A DNA stretch of 8,001 bases from NCBI GenBank assembly GCA_018883305.1, contig VEQI01000138.1, forward strand, positions 1 to 8,001, in the 5' to 3' direction. The position numbers were made by a program, and so were the translations under genes. Below the pieces are notes generated by a model. It had not been told where the DNA came from, made no database searches, and saw only the letters and a list, made by a program, of their open reading frames with translations. Of the stretch, positions 6,376-8,001 are shown in pieces; the stretch's first letter is position 1; every line of letters begins with the position of its first letter. Source of the DNA: Limnohabitans sp. GTDB taxonomy: Bacteria > Pseudomonadota > Gammaproteobacteria > Burkholderiales > Burkholderiaceae_C.

Positions 6376-6377
6376 TC

Positions 6378-7793
6378 TCAACCTTTGAGGGTTTGTTCCA
6401 GCACATGCAGTTGCTGGTTCAGCTCGCTCAGTTGCTGGCGCTCGCCAGCAATTTTCCGAACTGCGTGCAGCACCGTGGTGTGATCGCGGCCACCAAATAA
6501 CTCACCAATCTCGGGCAGGCTTTTCTGGGTCAGCTCCTTGGCCAGGTACATCGCAATCTGGCGTGGCCGGGCAATGGATGCCGGACGCTTCTTGGAGTAC
6601 ATGTCGGCGACTTTGATCTTGTAGTAATCGGCCACCGTCTTTTGAATGTTCTCCACAGAGATCTGACGGTTTTGAATGGATAGCAAGTCGCGCAGCGCGT
6701 CGCGGGTCAGCTGGATGGAGATTTCTTTTTGGTTGAAGCGTGAGTAAGCCAGGATTTTGCGTAGCGCACCTTCCAGCTCGCGCACGTTGGAGCGCACATT
6801 CTTGGCTACGAAAAAAGCCACTTCTTCGGGCATCTCCGCACCTTCCGCACGTGCCTTGCTGATCAGAATGGCCACCCGCATTTCCAGCTCTGGTGGCTCG
6901 ATGGCCACGGTCAGACCCGAGTCGAAGCGGGAGACCAGACGCTCATGAATATCCGTCAAGCCTTTGGGATACGTGTCGCTGGTCATCACAATGTGTGATT
7001 TTTTGGCCAGCAAGGCTTCAAAGGCGTTGAAAAATTCTTCTTGCGTGCGTTCTTTGTTGGCAAAGAACTGCACGTCGTCAATCAGCAACAGGTCCAGCGA
7101 ATGGTAATGGTGCTTGAACTCGTCAAAGGTTTTCCGCTGATAGGCTTTAACCACATCCGAGACAAATTGTTCAGCATGGATGTAGAGAACTTTGGCGTCC
7201 GGGCGTTGTGCCAGCAAGGCATTGCCCACCGCATGGACCAAATGGGTTTTACCCAGACCCACACCGCCGTAGATGAACAAGGGGTTGTACAAATGCCCTG
7301 GCGAATTGGCAACGTGTGTGGCAGCCGCGCGAGCCATGCGGTTGGCAGAACCTTCCACCAGCGTGTCAAAGGTCAATGCGGAATTCAGCCGTGTGCGAAA
7401 CCCGTTCGAGGCCGCCTCATCCACCATCGGCACTGGGTCGTGGATGGGTTCATGATCAACTTGAATTCTTGGTTGAACATATCTGGAAACGGTTTCGCGC
7501 TGAGCAAGCACTAACTCAACTTGAACAGATTGCCCACTCATGTGGGCCAGCAACTGGCTCAGTCGTTGGGTATATTGAGCCCGGATCCAATCCAGTTTGA
7601 AGCGGTTGCCCACCGTGATGCGAACCTTGGACAGATCGGGGGTCACCTCGGCTTGCAAGGGGCGAATCCAGGTGTTGAACTGCTGTTCGGGCAATTCCTG
7701 CGCCAGCTGATCCAGGCATGATTGCCACAACGCATCCCCGGGTTCGGGGGCGCTGGATGCAGGTGAATAAGAGGGAGGAAGGCCGGAATTCAT
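6378..7793 (-). CDS. dnaA: Chromosomal replication initiator protein DnaA
   Basis: AAA+ ATPase that binds DnaA boxes, melts the origin and loads the DnaB helicase; also a transcription regulator, usually of its own gene. The 471 residues (467 in E. coli) show domain I (about 15-95, with LPEQQFNTWIRPLQ), a short linker domain II, the AAA+ domain III with Walker A GGVGLGKTH (K182) and Walker B LLLIDDVQFF (D239, D240), and the DNA-binding domain IV with the DnaA signature GRDHTTVLHAVRKI (R436, D437, H438). All catalytic and DNA-contacting motifs seem intact. The ATG at 7793 is the only plausible upstream start because an in-frame TGA lies shortly before it, yet no clear Shine-Dalgarno sequence precedes it. 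A TTG at 7730 is a less likely alternative that would still keep domain I. The gene heads the dnaA-dnaN-gyrB series and is divergent from rpmH. DnaA-box-like sites flank it on both sides, consistent with autoregulation. Confidence 0.98.
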   Translation of the reverse strand: MNSGLPPSYSPASSAPEPGDALWQSCLDQLAQELPEQQFNTWIRPLQAEVTPDLSKVRITVGNRFKLDWIRAQYTQRLSQLLAHMSGQSVQVELVLAQRETVSRYVQPRIQVDHEPIHDPVPMVDEAASNGFRTRLNSALTFDTLVEGSANRMARAAATHVANSPGHLYNPLFIYGGVGLGKTHLVHAVGNALLAQRPDAKVLYIHAEQFVSDVVKAYQRKTFDEFKHHYHSLDLLLIDDVQFFANKERTQEEFFNAFEALLAKKSHIVMTSDTYPKGLTDIHERLVSRFDSGLTVAIEPPELEMRVAILISKARAEGAEMPEEVAFFVAKNVRSNVRELEGALRKILAYSRFNQKEISIQLTRDALRDLLSIQNRQISVENIQKTVADYYKIKVADMYSKKRPASIARPRQIAMYLAKELTQKSLPEIGELFGGRDHTTVLHAVRKIAGERQQLSELNQQLHVLEQTLKG

Positions 7794-7805
7794 GCGGTAG
7801 GGAAC

Positions 7806-7814
7806 TGTGGACAG
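7806..7814 (-). promoter_or_regulatory. DnaA-box-like site next to the dnaA start codon (CTGTCCACA)
   Basis: CTGTCCACA on the minus strand differs from TTATCCACA at two bases and keeps the TCCACA core. It ends 12 nt before the dnaA ATG, where DnaA binding could block transcription or early elongation. Confidence 0.4.
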
Positions 7815-7854
7815 TCAGCACGTGACAAGCCCGCTGATGGACTTTATCAAAAAT

Positions 7855-7863
7855 TTATCCACA
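7855..7863 (+). promoter_or_regulatory. Perfect DnaA box (TTATCCACA)
   Basis: TTATCCACA is an exact match to the strong DnaA box and the only perfect one found in the intergenic DNA of this window. It lies 61 bp upstream of the dnaA ATG beside an A+T-rich patch, a typical site for DnaA autorepression or for anchoring DnaA at an origin. Confidence 0.8.
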
Positions 7864-7927
7864 GACTGCGCAAACGGATTTTAGGCGTCAATTGAAGGGT
7901 TTTGCCGAAACCCCCTGTGAAATTTGA

Positions 7928-7933
7928 GATAAT
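7928..7933 (+). promoter_or_regulatory. Possible -10 element for rpmH
   Basis: GATAAT matches the TATAAT consensus at five of six positions and lies 47 bp before the rpmH ATG. No good -35 hexamer is present at 16-18 bp; TTGCCG (7902-7907) is 20 bp away. Plausible but weak. Confidence 0.3.
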
Positions 7934-7980
7934 GGCGGGTTTCCCTGATAAATACCTTTTAAAGAAGCGAGGATCCTTCC

Positions 7981-8001
7981 ATGAAGCGCACCTACCAACC
8001 C
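7981..8001 (+). CDS. rpmH: 50S ribosomal protein L34, first 7 codons (runs off right edge)
   Basis: The visible peptide MKRTYQP is the near-universal start of bacterial ribosomal protein L34, a small basic protein of the large subunit, usually about 44-46 residues. The start has a good ribosome site, GAGGA (7969-7973), 7 nt upstream. Its position divergent from dnaA is the conserved arrangement in many proteobacteria, where rnpA (the RNase P protein) normally follows rpmH. Only seven codons are visible, so the call rests on the peptide, the ribosome site and synteny together. Confidence 0.93.

Larger units (their letters stand above)
6160..6377. other. oriC: dnaA-dnaN intergenic region, candidate chromosomal origin of replication (oriC)
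   Basis: The 228-bp gap between dnaA and dnaN is far longer than co-transcription needs. Its dnaN-proximal end is almost pure A+T (6160-6179), suitable as an unwinding element. Next come TAG trinucleotides (6178-6189), a short G+C-richer patch (about 6194-6207) and a DnaA box (6208-6216). More box-like 9-mers follow at 6297-6305, 6327-6343 and 6367-6375, mostly in the same orientation, and a T8 run lies at 6230-6237. This order of box, GC patch, trinucleotides and AT-rich DNA resembles the basal unwinding system described for Bacillus subtilis. That it is the functional origin is inference: in some betaproteobacteria the origin is assigned upstream of dnaA instead. I see no terminator for dnaA in it. 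Confidence 0.6.
7794..7980. other. rpmH-dnaA divergent intergenic region: promoters and DnaA boxes
   Basis: The 187-bp gap between two divergent genes must contain both promoters. It has one perfect DnaA box (7855-7863), one weak box near the dnaA start (7806-7814), and an A+T-rich patch directly beside the perfect box (7841-7858). On the minus strand a TTGACG (7894-7889) could be a dnaA -35 element, but I see no convincing -10 at the right distance. The region could control dnaA and rpmH, or be an origin or part of one. Confidence 0.55.

Noticed and set aside
1..8001. Mobile element, CRISPR array, tRNA or phage genes
   Set aside because: No long terminal repeats, spaced repeats, cloverleaf-like sequence, transposase or phage motifs were seen. 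Almost all of the window is accounted for by conserved chromosomal genes.

Overview
The window is a chromosomal replication-origin neighbourhood of a Gram-negative bacterium, most probably a betaproteobacterium of the order Burkholderiales. The evidence is the gene order rpmH / dnaA-dnaN-gyrB, the long (853-residue) GyrB with the insertion typical of Gram-negative GyrB, the DnaA N-terminus (LPEQQFNTWIRPLQ) and the fairly high G+C content. The genus cannot be fixed by eye.

Layout from left to right. Positions 1-1169 (minus strand) hold the N-terminal 389 residues of a copper-transporting P1B-type ATPase (CopA type), which runs off the left edge. After a 127-bp divergent intergenic region, 1297-1491 (plus) encodes a small CopZ-like copper chaperone. 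It overlaps by 4 bp (ATGA) a pirin-family cupin protein at 1488-2360 (plus). This small plus-strand operon converges on the replication operon, and a long hairpin (2371-2405) sits between the two stop codons.

From 2410 to 7793 the minus strand carries, in transcription order, dnaA (7793-6378), dnaN (6149-5043) and gyrB (4971-2410): the initiator, the sliding clamp and the gyrase B subunit. The dnaN-gyrB gap (71 bp) can fold into hairpins. The dnaA-dnaN gap (228 bp) has an A+T-rich stretch, TAG trinucleotides resembling DnaA-trios, and a cluster of DnaA-box-like 9-mers, so it is the best candidate here for oriC. The gap between dnaA and the divergent rpmH (187 bp) has one perfect DnaA box (TTATCCACA) and a weaker one close to the dnaA start. 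It may regulate dnaA or be a second part of the origin. The last 21 bases are the start of rpmH (ribosomal protein L34).

The replication genes act together: DnaA opens the origin, DnaN clamps the polymerase, and gyrase removes the resulting supercoils. The copper genes are a separate unit: CopZ-type chaperones hand Cu(I) to CopA for export. Pirin's link to them is suggested only by the overlap. No insertion sequence, CRISPR array, tRNA or rRNA was seen, and no gene-free stretch exceeds 300 bp. This is mainly a conserved housekeeping region. The points of interest are regulatory: the origin architecture, the dnaN-gyrB leader and the copZ-pirin coupling.
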